A program made the position numbers and the translations under genes. From positions 521,942-585,941 of the forward strand of contig NZ_LR733827.1 of the NCBI RefSeq assembly GCF_902506535.1: a DNA stretch of 64,000 nucleotides, given 5' to 3'. The notes beneath the pieces are model-generated. The model was not told where the DNA came from. It ran no database searches and was given only the letters and a program-made list of their open reading frames with translations. This stretch comes from Pseudomonas sp. 8Z. GTDB taxonomy: Bacteria > Pseudomonadota > Gammaproteobacteria > Pseudomonadales > Pseudomonadaceae. Positions 46,472-54,763 of this stretch are shown in pieces; within the stretch, counting starts at the first letter, position 1; each line of letters starts with the position of its first letter.

Positions 46472-47524
46472 ATGAGTAAACACCATGAGAGCAGACAAGG
46501 GCATACGCGTCGCGAGACTTTGAAGCTGTTTGGGGTAGTAGGTGGCGGGCTGGCTCTGCACGGTGTGATGGGCGCAATACCGTCGCTGGCCTGGGCAAGT
46601 GAAGGTGATATTGCAAACTGGCAAGCTGCGGATATGCCGTCGCTCAAGGGTAAGCGGATGCTGGTCACTGGTGGCAGCAGTGGTATTGGCTTTGAAACCG
46701 CACTGGGGCTGAGCCGCGCCAGTGCGCAGGTGATTATCGCGGCACGTAACCCGCAGCGTGGTGCGCAGAGCATCGAGCAGATCCGCGCGCAGGTGCCGGG
46801 TGCCAACCTGCGTTTCGAGCCGTTGGATCTGGCCGACTTGGCGTCGGTGCGGGCATTGGCGCAGCGCCTGAACGACGAAGGCGAGCCTATTGATGTGTTG
46901 GTCAATAACGCCGCGATCATGGCGGTGCCGCAGCGTGAGGTGTCGCGTGATGGCTTCGAGATGCAGTTGGCAACCAACTATCTCGGTCATTTTGCGCTGA
47001 CTGGGCAGCTTCTGCCGACACTGCGCAAGTCTTCCGATGCGCGTGTGGTGAGCCTGGCCAGTATTGCCGTGCACCGTGGGCGTATGGACTTCTCTGACTT
47101 GCAGGCTGAACGCAACTACAACCCGCTTGCTGTCTATGCCCAATCGAAGTTGGCTTGCCTGATGATGGCCATGGAACTGCAGCGGCGTAGCACCGCCAAT
47201 AATTGGGGCGTGCTCAGTGTCGCTGCGCATCCGGGGGTGGCGGTGACTGAACTGGTCGAGCGTGGCCCAGGGTTGGAGAGTGAGTTCGGCCGTCAGTGGG
47301 CGAAGGATCTTGAGGTCTATCATTCCGCTGCGCAGGGGGCATTGTCGTCGCTGTACACGGCGTCGATGCCAGGTGTTGAGGGTGGTCGCTACTATGGCCC
47401 GACCGGTGCCGATGAAAAACGTGGCCCTCTGGGGCTGGCCAAGGTGCCAGCGACGGCCAATGCTGATGACGCTGCCCGCTTGTGGGCAGAGGCAGAGCGC
47501 CTGACCGGCGTTCGTTACGGCTGA
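46472..47524 (+). CDS. Tat-exported short-chain dehydrogenase/reductase
   Basis: 350 residues from the ATG at 46472, GAGGAA 7 bases upstream. A twin-arginine signal (TRRETLKLFGVVGGG, R13-R14, ending SLAWAS) precedes a full SDR domain: TGGSSGIG at 66-73, NNAAIM, catalytic YAQSK. It resembles retinol-dehydrogenase-like SDRs. NAD(P)-dependent and, if exported folded, periplasmic with its cofactor already bound. Substrate unknown. Confidence 0.85.
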   Translation: MSKHHESRQGHTRRETLKLFGVVGGGLALHGVMGAIPSLAWASEGDIANWQAADMPSLKGKRMLVTGGSSGIGFETALGLSRASAQVIIAARNPQRGAQSIEQIRAQVPGANLRFEPLDLADLASVRALAQRLNDEGEPIDVLVNNAAIMAVPQREVSRDGFEMQLATNYLGHFALTGQLLPTLRKSSDARVVSLASIAVHRGRMDFSDLQAERNYNPLAVYAQSKLACLMMAMELQRRSTANNWGVLSVAAHPGVAVTELVERGPGLESEFGRQWAKDLEVYHSAAQGALSSLYTASMPGVEGGRYYGPTGADEKRGPLGLAKVPATANADDAARLWAEAERLTGVRYG

Positions 47525-47531
47525 GTGTGAC

Positions 47532-47552
47532 GGTGCGCCGTCAAGGCGCACC
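47532..47552 (+). terminator. Hairpin after the SDR gene
   Basis: GGTGCGCC, GTCAA, GGCGCACC, followed by CCTTTG, 10 bases after the stop. Weak T-run; it may only lower read-through into the next gene, which starts at 47570. Confidence 0.5.
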
Positions 47553-47569
47553 CCTTTGAGGTAGTTCTG

Positions 47570-48880
47570 ATGTCATCGTTGACCCTGTCGCAGCGTGTGG
47601 CCATAGCCATCAACGCGCAAGGCCACGAGCTATGGCCGGCTATTGCCGGCTTTGGCTTGTTCTTCAGCCTGTTCTCAGGCTATTTCATGCTGCGACCGAT
47701 TCGTGAGTCGATGGGCATTATGGCCGGGGTGGAACACCTGCAGTGGTTGTTCACCGCGACCTTCGTGGTGATGCTGCTGGCGGTTCCGCTGTTCGCCTGG
47801 CTCAACTCGCGGGTGCCGCGTCTGCATTTCATTGACTGGGTGTACGGTTTTTTCGCCCTGAATCTGCTGCTCTTCGCTGTCTTGTTTCTCGCTCGTGATG
47901 AGAGCGTATGGCTCGCGCGCGGCTTCTATGTGTGGATTTCGGTCTACAACCTGTTCGTGGTTTCGGTGGCCTGGAGTTTGATGGCCGATGTCTTCGACAG
48001 TGAGCAGTCCAAGCGTCTGTTCGCCTTCATCGCTGCGGGCGCCAGTGTCGGTGGTCTGGCCGGGCCTGCGCTCAGTGCGCTGCTGGTAGGCGTAGTTGGC
48101 CCCTCGGGTTTGATGTTGCTGGCAGCACTTTTGCTGGCTGCGGCATTGCTGCTCAAGCAGGTGTTGATGCGCTGGCGCGAGCAGGGCGGTGCTGGGCGTG
48201 CAGGTGCTGCGCGTACAGAAAGCCCACGGCAACCGGTGCCGGGCAATCCCTTCAGTGGTATGACCCGTGTACTGGCCTCGCCGTACCTGTTGGGCATCGC
48301 TGGTTTCGTGATTTTGTTGGCCACGGCCAGCACCTTTCTCTACTTCGAGCAGGCGCGTCTGGTCGCCGAGTTGTTCCCGCAGCGCGATGATCAGGTGCGT
48401 GTATTTGGCGTGATCGATTTCGTGGTGCAGGCCGGTGCGTTGTTGTCACAGTTATTCATCACCGGGCGTATTGCCCGGCGCATGGGGATCCGGGTGCTAC
48501 TGGCCTGTGTGCCGCTGTTGGTGTGCGTGGGCTTTGTCGGTTTGGCGCTGATGCCGACCTTCGCCATGCTGGCTGCGCTGATGATCGTGCGTCGGGTGGG
48601 GGAATATGCCTTCGTCCGTCCTGGACGCGAGATGCTATTCGCCCCGCTGGATGCCGAGAGTAAATACAAGGCGAAGAACTTCATCGATACCGTGGTCTAT
48701 CGCGCTGGCGATGCCATGAGCGGCTGGCTCAAGAGTCTGCTGGACATGGTGGCCCAAGGCGCCTGGTTGGTGGCGCTGGTTGGCGCCGCGTGCGCGGCGC
48801 TGTGGGGGTTGCTTGGCTGGTATCTGGGCGCTCAGGCCGATGACAAGGCCAGCGCCCGGCAGGGTGTCGCACAAACCTAG
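47570..48880 (+). CDS. MFS / NTP-NDP exchange transporter-like protein
   Basis: 436 residues, about 12 helices. HELWPAIAGFGLFFSLFSGYFMLRPIRESMGIMAG, SLMADVFDSEQSKRLFAFIAAGASVGGLAGPA and KYKAKNFIDTVVYRAGDAMSGW are typical of the bacterial relatives of ATP/ADP translocases. True nucleotide exchange is unlikely to be proven from sequence in a free-living bacterium. GAGGTAG precedes the ATG. Confidence 0.82.
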   Translation: MSSLTLSQRVAIAINAQGHELWPAIAGFGLFFSLFSGYFMLRPIRESMGIMAGVEHLQWLFTATFVVMLLAVPLFAWLNSRVPRLHFIDWVYGFFALNLLLFAVLFLARDESVWLARGFYVWISVYNLFVVSVAWSLMADVFDSEQSKRLFAFIAAGASVGGLAGPALSALLVGVVGPSGLMLLAALLLAAALLLKQVLMRWREQGGAGRAGAARTESPRQPVPGNPFSGMTRVLASPYLLGIAGFVILLATASTFLYFEQARLVAELFPQRDDQVRVFGVIDFVVQAGALLSQLFITGRIARRMGIRVLLACVPLLVCVGFVGLALMPTFAMLAALMIVRRVGEYAFVRPGREMLFAPLDAESKYKAKNFIDTVVYRAGDAMSGWLKSLLDMVAQGAWLVALVGAACAALWGLLGWYLGAQADDKASARQGVAQT

Positions 48881-48887
48881 TCAAAAG

Positions 48888-48920
48888 GCGCAGGAGCGAA
48901 GTGTTCGGCTCCTGCGCGGG
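48888..48920. terminator. Bidirectional terminator
   Basis: GCGCAGGAGC, 10-base loop, GCTCCTGCGC (48888-48897 with 48908-48917). On the minus strand CTTTTG follows, serving the GST gene; on the plus strand it follows the transporter gene. Confidence 0.75.
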
Positions 48921-48923
48921 CGT

Positions 48924-49625
48924 TCAGGTGCGGGCGGGGATGTTCAGCCCGCGCTGTACCGCCGGGCGGGCGAGGAAAGCATCGAGCACGCGGCGTACAT
49001 TGCCGAAGCGTTCGAACTGCACCAACTCGTCGGCTTTGTAGAAATCCACCAGGCAACGTACCCAGGGCAGCACGGCGATATCGGCGATGCTGTAGTCACC
49101 CATGATCCAGTCGCGGCCCTGCAGGCGCTGATCGAGTACGCCGAGCAGGCGCGCCGATTCGGCGACATAGCGATCACGCGGGCGCTTGTCCTCGTATTCG
49201 GCACCGGCGAATTTATGGAAGAAGCCCAACTGGCCGAACATCGGCCCGACTCCGCCCATCTGCCACATCAGCCACTGCAGGGTTTCGTAGCGTGCCGCTG
49301 GTTCTTCGGCGAGCAACTGGCCGGTTTTCTCCGCCAGGTAGACGAGGATGGCACCTGACTCGAACAGCGCCAGCGGCTGACCGCCGGGGCCGTTCGGATC
49401 GAGGATGGCGGGAATTTTGTTGTTCGGCGTCAGCGAGAGAAATTCCGGGCTGAACTGCTCGTTGCGCTCGAAACTGACCAGATGCGGCTCGTAGGCCAGG
49501 CCGGTTTCCTCAAGCATGATCGAAACCTTGACCCCATTGGGTGTCGGCAGCGAGTAGAGCTGCAGGCGTTCGGGATCGGTTGCTGGCCATTTGTGGGTGA
49601 TGGGGTAGCTGGAGAGATCGGTCAT
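48924..49625 (-). CDS. Glutathione S-transferase, YfcG/YghU-like
   Basis: 233 residues from the ATG at 49625 with AAGGA 6 bases upstream. N-terminal thioredoxin-like domain (LYSLPTPNGVKVSIMLEETGL; NNKIPAILDPNG; LFESGAILVYLAEKTG) and helical C domain (DWIMGDYSIADIAVLPWVRCL). The TPNG motif with Asn is the nu-class feature linked to disulfide-bond oxidoreductase activity with glutathione. Cytoplasmic. Confidence 0.9.
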   Translation of the reverse strand: MTDLSSYPITHKWPATDPERLQLYSLPTPNGVKVSIMLEETGLAYEPHLVSFERNEQFSPEFLSLTPNNKIPAILDPNGPGGQPLALFESGAILVYLAEKTGQLLAEEPAARYETLQWLMWQMGGVGPMFGQLGFFHKFAGAEYEDKRPRDRYVAESARLLGVLDQRLQGRDWIMGDYSIADIAVLPWVRCLVDFYKADELVQFERFGNVRRVLDAFLARPAVQRGLNIPART

Positions 49626-49730
49626 GGGATGTCCTTGAGTGCAGTTTCGCTTAACTATGGGGGCAGTGGCGTTGTCGGTTCCCATCGGGGTATGTTGCGC
49701 CCCTCAGAACCACGCACAGGGAGCGCCTTC

Positions 49731-50168
49731 ATGAGCCTGATCGGCCAGTACGATACCGACAACATCTTCGCCAAGATCATCCGTGGCGAAGCGCCCTGCT
49801 TCAAGATCTATGAGGACGAAGACGTTTTGGCGTTCCTCGACCTGTTTCCGCAATCCTATGGCCATAGCCTGGTGATTCCCAAGCGCGCTGCGGCACGCAA
49901 CATTCTCGAAATCGACTCGGACAATCTGGCCAAGGTCACAGCAGCGGTGCAGAAGGTGGCGCGCGCGCTGGTCGACGAGCTGCAGCCGGCCGGTGTTCAG
50001 GTGGCGCAGTTCAACGGTGCGCCGGCTGGGCAGACCGTCTTTCACCTGCACATGCATGTGATCCCGCGCTTCGACGGCGAGGGGCTCGGCATTCATGCGG
50101 CGAACAAGGCCGACCCGGTAGAGTTGGAAAAACTTCAGGCGCGCCTGAGCAAGCGACTCCAGGGTTAA
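49731..50168 (+). CDS. HIT-family nucleotide-binding protein
   Basis: 145 residues from the ATG at 49731, GGGAG upstream. DNIFAKIIRGEAPCFKIYEDEDVLAFLDLFPQSYGHSLVIPK and the histidine triad HLHMHV near residue 109. Nucleotide hydrolase or phosphoramidase of the Hint branch; physiological substrate unknown. Ends at a strong terminator. Confidence 0.93.
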   Translation: MSLIGQYDTDNIFAKIIRGEAPCFKIYEDEDVLAFLDLFPQSYGHSLVIPKRAAARNILEIDSDNLAKVTAAVQKVARALVDELQPAGVQVAQFNGAPAGQTVFHLHMHVIPRFDGEGLGIHAANKADPVELEKLQARLSKRLQG

Positions 50169-50172
50169 ATGG

Positions 50173-50200
50173 AACGGGCGCCTTTTAAGGCGCCCGTTTC
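50173..50200. terminator. Bidirectional terminator between HIT and DUF2790 genes
   Basis: AACGGGCGCCTT, TT, AAGGCGCCCGTT: 12 matched pairs and TTT after it on the plus strand. Shared by the two convergent genes. Confidence 0.85.
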
Positions 50201-50207
50201 ATTCGGC

Positions 50208-50474
50208 TCAACCATTCTGGCTGCTCTTGCCGCCCCATTCGAGATAACGCACTTTGTGCAGTTCGCCTTGGCTGTCGCGGTACACCATGATGGTCGGCAC
50301 TACACCGCTCTTGCCGGAGTTGTCGGTACGTTCCAGTACGCTGGCGACATCCAGTTGCATGCCGTAGTGATAGTTCTCCACGGGGATACCGTGGCCAGCC
50401 TTGCCGACGTCTTCGGCAAACGCCATGGGAGCCAAGCTGGAAATGACAGCGGAAACGACGGTTGCGATTTTCAT
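50208..50474 (-). CDS. DUF2790 periplasmic protein
   Basis: 88 residues. Signal peptide (IATVVSAVISSLAPMAFA) and the DUF2790 core (NYHYGMQLDVASVL, VVPTIMVYRDSQGELHKVRYLEWGG). Family confined largely to Pseudomonas; some members respond to metals or stress, but no function is established here. Confidence 0.88.
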   Translation of the reverse strand: MKIATVVSAVISSLAPMAFAEDVGKAGHGIPVENYHYGMQLDVASVLERTDNSGKSGVVPTIMVYRDSQGELHKVRYLEWGGKSSQNG

Positions 50475-50664
50475 GAGTGAGACTCCAATCGATTACGCCG
50501 CGGTCTTGGGTGTGCGGCGGGTACGGGACAGATGAAACCACCGCGTTGCACAGGGCAGAAATCGAAGCGCCTGCTAGTTGGCATCAGTGACATCGATGGC
50601 ACTTGCTCTGTGCATTGCGTACGCCAATACTCAGGGCGCACTTGAGATGCCCTTGGAGGGCTAC

Positions 50665-51099
50665 ATGCGTTCCTTTCTTTTCGCTGTACCGCTGCTGCTG
50701 TTGGCGGGTTGTTCTTCGTTTCGCGCCGACCCTGAGCATGTTCGCCCCGTGCCGGAAGATCGCCTGCTGGCTTTCCAGCAGGCTGAGGCAAGTGGCGCGC
50801 ATATCGTGGTTACGCGTGATTTTGGTCTGATGGGTGGCGGCTGCTATGTCGCCATCGAGGTCGACCGCAAGGTCGCCGCGCGTATCGGGGTTGGCGAAGA
50901 GGCGCGCTTTGAGGTGCCGCCGGGTACGCGCGTGGTCGGTATTACCCCTGATCGCATGGATGACACCCTGTGTGGCATGGGGCGTCTGCTGCGTGAGGTG
51001 GCCGTACCGATTGAGGCTGGGCAAACCCAGCAATTGCGAATCGTCAGCCAGAACAAGGGCGGTTTCGACATCCTGCTCGATGACCCGAGCAAGCGCTAG
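50665..51099 (+). CDS. Putative outer-membrane or periplasmic lipoprotein
   Basis: 144 residues from the ATG at 50665 after TTGGAGGG. Lipoprotein signal with lipobox LAGC (Cys16); Ser at +2 favours the outer membrane. The rest (TRDFGLMGGGCYVAIEVDRKVAARIGVGEEARFEVPPG) is a compact beta-rich domain seen in several pseudomonad lipoproteins. Function unknown. Its stop overlaps the end of the convergent TetR gene. Confidence 0.8.
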   Translation: MRSFLFAVPLLLLAGCSSFRADPEHVRPVPEDRLLAFQQAEASGAHIVVTRDFGLMGGGCYVAIEVDRKVAARIGVGEEARFEVPPGTRVVGITPDRMDDTLCGMGRLLREVAVPIEAGQTQQLRIVSQNKGGFDILLDDPSKR

Positions 51100-51740
51100 T
51101 CGCCGCTGACCCGCTCGCTGTGTGGGGCGCTGATGGGCGCCACTTCGCAGCCTTTGAGCACCAGACGGATGATGGTCTGTGCGGCGGTTTCGTAGTCGGC
51201 GTCATCCAGTGTGGCCTTGCCGGTGACTGCGGAAATCTGCCAGTCGAAGTCGGCGTAGGTCTGCGTCGCCGCCCAGATGCTGAACAGCAGATGGTGTGGA
51301 TCAACCTTGGCCATCAGGCCCTGGTCGATCCAGCGCTGGATGCACGCAATGTTGTGGCTGGCCTGCGCGTTCAATTGCTCGGTTTGTTGTGCCGAGAGGT
51401 GCGGTGCGCCGTGCATGATTTCGCTGGCGAAGACCTTGGAGGCATGTGGCAATTCACGGGAAATGCGGATCTTGGTGCGGATATAGGCGGTAAGCACCTC
51501 AGCCGGATGGCCGGGCGAGTTGAATGGCGCGGAGGCGGCGAGCAAGGGCTCGACGATGCTTTCCAGCACCTCGCGGTAGAGGTTTTCCTTGGACTTAAAG
51601 TAGTAATAGACGTTGGGCTTGGGCAGGCCTGCCTTGGCGGCAATATCGCTGGTCTTGCTGGCGGCGAAGCCTTTGTCGGCGAATTCTTCGCTGGCTGCGC
51701 GTAGAATCAGCTCTTTGTTACGCTCGCGAATACTGGTCAT
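51096..51740 (-). CDS. TetR-family regulator, RutR-like
   Basis: 214 residues from the ATG at 51740 with AAGGG upstream. N-terminal HTH (ILRAASEEFADKGFAASKTSDIAAKAGLPKPNVYYYFKSKENLY) and a C-terminal domain (FASEIMHGAPHLS; VDPHHLLFSIWAATQTYADFDWQISAVTGK) that reads like E. coli RutR, which senses uracil/thymine. Divergent from moaA with a RutR-type site between. A paralogue with another ligand is possible. Confidence 0.85.
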   Translation of the reverse strand: MTSIRERNKELILRAASEEFADKGFAASKTSDIAAKAGLPKPNVYYYFKSKENLYREVLESIVEPLLAASAPFNSPGHPAEVLTAYIRTKIRISRELPHASKVFASEIMHGAPHLSAQQTEQLNAQASHNIACIQRWIDQGLMAKVDPHHLLFSIWAATQTYADFDWQISAVTGKATLDDADYETAAQTIIRLVLKGCEVAPISAPHSERVSGD

Positions 51741-51848
51741 AAGCCCTTGCGTGTCGATCTGCCATCCGCCGGTCAGCGAAGGGTCGGCATGGTAGCACCG
51801 GCCTCGCGCGCCGCTCAAGCGAGCGGCCATGGGGCTTTGGCGGCTTCT

Positions 51849-51863
51849 TTGACCTTTGGGTCA
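51849..51863. promoter_or_regulatory. RutR-type operator between tetR and moaA
   Basis: TTGACC, TTTG, GGTCA, one arm base short of the E. coli RutR consensus TTGACCAnnTGGTCAA. It stands 92 bases before the moaA ATG and 109 before the regulator ATG. Confidence 0.5.
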
Positions 51864-51954
51864 GATGCCGATGTACAGGAAATCGCATTTCTGTTTCCAT
51901 CGCACATTTTGCCGTGCGTGCGCGCTAGGCCTTCGAACCGAACGGAGATTTTTC

Positions 51955-52950
51955 ATGACCACCCCCCAGCTTGTCGATCCGTTCGGCCGCCACATCACGT
52001 ACTTGCGTTTATCGGTTACCGATCGTTGTGATTTTCGCTGCACCTACTGCATGAGCGAGGACATGGTGTTCGCCCCGCGTGCGCAGATCCTCAGCTTGGA
52101 AGAGCTCTATACCGTGGCCGATGCCTTTATCGGCCTGGGTGTGAAGCGTATTCGTGTCACTGGTGGTGAGCCTTTGGTGCGCAAGAACCTGCTCAGCCTG
52201 CTGCAGCGTCTGGGGCAGCGTGAAGAGCTGGAGGATCTGGCCATTACCACCAATGGTTCGCAGTTGGCCGAGCTGGCGCCGCAGTTGCGTGCTGCGGGGG
52301 TCAAGCGGCTGAACATCAGCCTGGACTCTTTGCAGCGTGAGCGCTTCGCCGCGTTCACCCGTCGCGATCGCCTGGATCAGGTGCTGGCCGGTATCGAGGC
52401 GGCGCGTACGGCGGGCTTTGCCCGGATCAAGCTCAACTGCGTGGTGCAGAGCGGGCGCAACGATGATGAAGTGCTGGATATGGTCGAGTTCGCCATGGCG
52501 CGCGGCTTGGATGTCAGCTTTATCGAAGAGATGCCCCTGGGTGGCGTGGTCAGTCATAGCCGCGAGCAAACCTTCTGCAGCAGCGACGAAGTGCGTCAGC
52601 GTATCGAGCAGCGTCATGCACTGGTGCGTAGCAGCGCCACCACAGGCGGCCCGTCGCGTTATTGGCAGGTGGCTGGCAGCGATACGCGTATCGGGTTCAT
52701 CTCACCGCACAGCCATAACTTCTGTGGCGACTGCAACCGGGTGCGGGTCACCGCCGAGGGTAAACTAGTGCTGTGCCTGGGGCATGACGACGCGCTGGAT
52801 CTCAAACGTCTGCTGCGCGCTCATCCGGGCGATACCGAGCGCCTGCGTCAGGCGTTGATTGATGCACTGCGTCTCAAGCCGCAGCAGCACCACTTCTCTA
52901 CCGACGAACAGGTGCAGGTGGTGCGCTTCATGAGTGTGACCGGCGGCTGA
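51955..52950 (+). CDS. moaA: GTP 3',8-cyclase MoaA
   Basis: 331 residues from the ATG at 51955, CGGAG 7 bases upstream. Radical SAM cluster C25-x3-C29-x2-C32 (CDFRCTYC), TGGEPL, second [4Fe-4S] site CGDCNRVRV...C, and the C-terminal GG. First step of molybdenum cofactor synthesis from GTP. No other moa gene is near. In P. aeruginosa a second moaA lies by the purine-degradation genes, and the permease next door suggests the same here. Confidence 0.95.
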   Translation: MTTPQLVDPFGRHITYLRLSVTDRCDFRCTYCMSEDMVFAPRAQILSLEELYTVADAFIGLGVKRIRVTGGEPLVRKNLLSLLQRLGQREELEDLAITTNGSQLAELAPQLRAAGVKRLNISLDSLQRERFAAFTRRDRLDQVLAGIEAARTAGFARIKLNCVVQSGRNDDEVLDMVEFAMARGLDVSFIEEMPLGGVVSHSREQTFCSSDEVRQRIEQRHALVRSSATTGGPSRYWQVAGSDTRIGFISPHSHNFCGDCNRVRVTAEGKLVLCLGHDDALDLKRLLRAHPGDTERLRQALIDALRLKPQQHHFSTDEQVQVVRFMSVTGG

Positions 52951-52982
52951 GGCAGCCGCCGCTTGCGCGTCGGTGCTTGGTT

Positions 52983-54449
52983 TTACACCGTGGCATCAGC
53001 GCCTTTCAGCGCTCGTGCCTGGCCACGCATCAGACCATAGTGCAGCAGCGCGCCGAGCAGTGCGCCGAGTAGCCAGGCATAGCCAGACAGTTGGCCGAGT
53101 GCCGGTACCCAGACGGTGGCAACGGAAAACACCGAGGCGATGACGAAGGCCAGCAGTGCCTTGCGGTTCCAGCCGCCATCGAAGTAGTAGGCGCTGCCGA
53201 CTTCGGCACTGAACAGTTGCTGCAGATCGAGCTGGCGGCGACGTACCAGGTAGTAGTCGGCGACGATGATGCCGTACAGCGGCGCAAGCACGGCGCCCAG
53301 GGTGTCGACGAAGGCGGCGATGCCGACGTTGCTGATGAAGGCTACCCACAGCGCGCCGATGAAAAAGGCGATGGCAGCCGTGATGAAGCCGCCGGTGCGA
53401 GCGCTGATATGCGCCGGTGCCAGATTGGCCAGGTCATAGGCTGGCGGAATGAAGTTGGCCACCAGATTGATGCCCACGGTGGCGGCGAAGAAGGTCAGTG
53501 CGGCGATGATGGTCAGGCTCAGGTTATCCACGCGCGCCACGATATCGGTGGGATTGGTCAGCGTCTCGCCGAATACCACCACGGTGCCGGCAGTGATGAC
53601 CAGGGCGATCAGCGAGAAGAACGCCAGGCTTACCGGCAGGCCGAGAAAGTTGCCGATGGTCATTTGCTTTTCGCTTTTGACGAAGCGGGCAAAGTCGCCG
53701 TAGTTGATCACCACTGCTGCGAAGTAGGCCACCATGGTGCCGACCACGGCGAAGAACGCGGCCACTGGGCCGGCCTTGTACTCACCCGTACCGCTGAAGA
53801 TATTGCCCAGCTCACTGAGCAGGCTCGGCCCGGCCTGATACCAGATGATGCCCATGAGCGCGATCATCACCACGTACACCAGTGGCCCGGCCCAGTTGAG
53901 GAAGCGGGTGATCCAGCTCATGCCGCAGATGAACAGCCCGACTTGAAACAGGCAGACCAGTGCATACGACAGCCAGCCGATGGCGGTCAGGCCCAGGTAT
54001 AGCTGCGGTGCTTCGGGTTGCAGCAGCGAATTAAGCAAGAGGGCGACGGCGGTTGAGGCGAAGTAGGTCTGCACGCCGTACCAGAAAATAGCGACGATGC
54101 CGCGTACCAGGGCTGGGAAGTTGGCGCCGCGTACGCCCATGCTGGCGCGAGCGAAGACGGGGAAGGGAATGCCGTACTTGACGCTCGGTTTACCGGTCAG
54201 TTGCACCAGACCCATGACGATGAAGCCGGCCAGGATGATGCCCGCCAGCACCGCCCAGCCATTGAGGCCGTAAGAGATGAACAAGGTTGCAGCGAGGGTG
54301 TAGCCGAACAGGCTCTGGATGTCGTTGGACCAGACGTTGAAGATCTCGAACCAGCCCCAGGTGCGTTTTTCCGGCGCCAGGGGAGCGAGATCTTCGTTAT
54401 GCAGCGTAGGGTCGATGTGCGTGATGCGAAACTCTTCGGCGGTGGACAT
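52983..54449 (-). CDS. NCS1-family nucleobase/allantoin permease
   Basis: 488 residues from the ATG at 54449, GGGAG 7 bases upstream. About 12 helices; the N-terminal NEDLAPLAPEKRTWGWFEIFNVWSNDIQSLFGYTLAATLF and the GIPFPVFARASMGVRGANFPALVRG segment are NCS1 signatures. Inner-membrane uptake of a purine, pyrimidine, hydantoin or allantoin. Convergent with moaA. Confidence 0.9.
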   Translation of the reverse strand: MSTAEEFRITHIDPTLHNEDLAPLAPEKRTWGWFEIFNVWSNDIQSLFGYTLAATLFISYGLNGWAVLAGIILAGFIVMGLVQLTGKPSVKYGIPFPVFARASMGVRGANFPALVRGIVAIFWYGVQTYFASTAVALLLNSLLQPEAPQLYLGLTAIGWLSYALVCLFQVGLFICGMSWITRFLNWAGPLVYVVMIALMGIIWYQAGPSLLSELGNIFSGTGEYKAGPVAAFFAVVGTMVAYFAAVVINYGDFARFVKSEKQMTIGNFLGLPVSLAFFSLIALVITAGTVVVFGETLTNPTDIVARVDNLSLTIIAALTFFAATVGINLVANFIPPAYDLANLAPAHISARTGGFITAAIAFFIGALWVAFISNVGIAAFVDTLGAVLAPLYGIIVADYYLVRRRQLDLQQLFSAEVGSAYYFDGGWNRKALLAFVIASVFSVATVWVPALGQLSGYAWLLGALLGALLHYGLMRGQARALKGADATV

Positions 54450-54763
54450 AGACAGCTCCCTGATGGCTCTTGTGCCGCAACGGCGTGAGGAGCTTTGGTT
54501 GCAGGTTTTGTTCCATTTGTTGTGAGTCATTGAATTTTTGTTTGTATACAATTTTTATGGCGTATGAAGAGCAATAAACTTCTGTATTTGATGCAGTTTC
54601 TCTGCTCACACGTGCGGCTGGCAGACTGCGCTGCACATCATTTGGCAGGCGGGATGGGTGTTACGGAGAGCATTTTTGCGCTTTTACGGAGCACAGCAGG
54701 TGTTACTGCATCCGGCTAGTGCAGGCTGGATGCCCGCACCATGAGGTACGGGCAGGCGGGGGG
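54450..54763. other. Intergenic region upstream of the NCS1 gene
   Basis: No gene. It contains the palindrome at 54542-54551 (listed), an AT-rich core near 54530-54565, and a hairpin GCCCGCACC/GGTACGGGC (one mismatch) near 54733-54754 that may end the BatD operon. Confidence 0.45.
54542..54551. promoter_or_regulatory. Palindrome TTGTATACAA upstream of NCS1 permease
   Basis: A perfect 10-base palindrome of the form used by FCD-type GntR regulators. It contains TATACA, which could also be a -10 for the permease gene (93 bases from its ATG). No GntR gene is next to it. Confidence 0.45.

Noticed and set aside
46030..46977. N-terminal extension of the LysR frame to 618 codons
   Set aside because: The extension runs through the divergent promoter region and antisense to the SDR gene; LysR homology begins at 46029.
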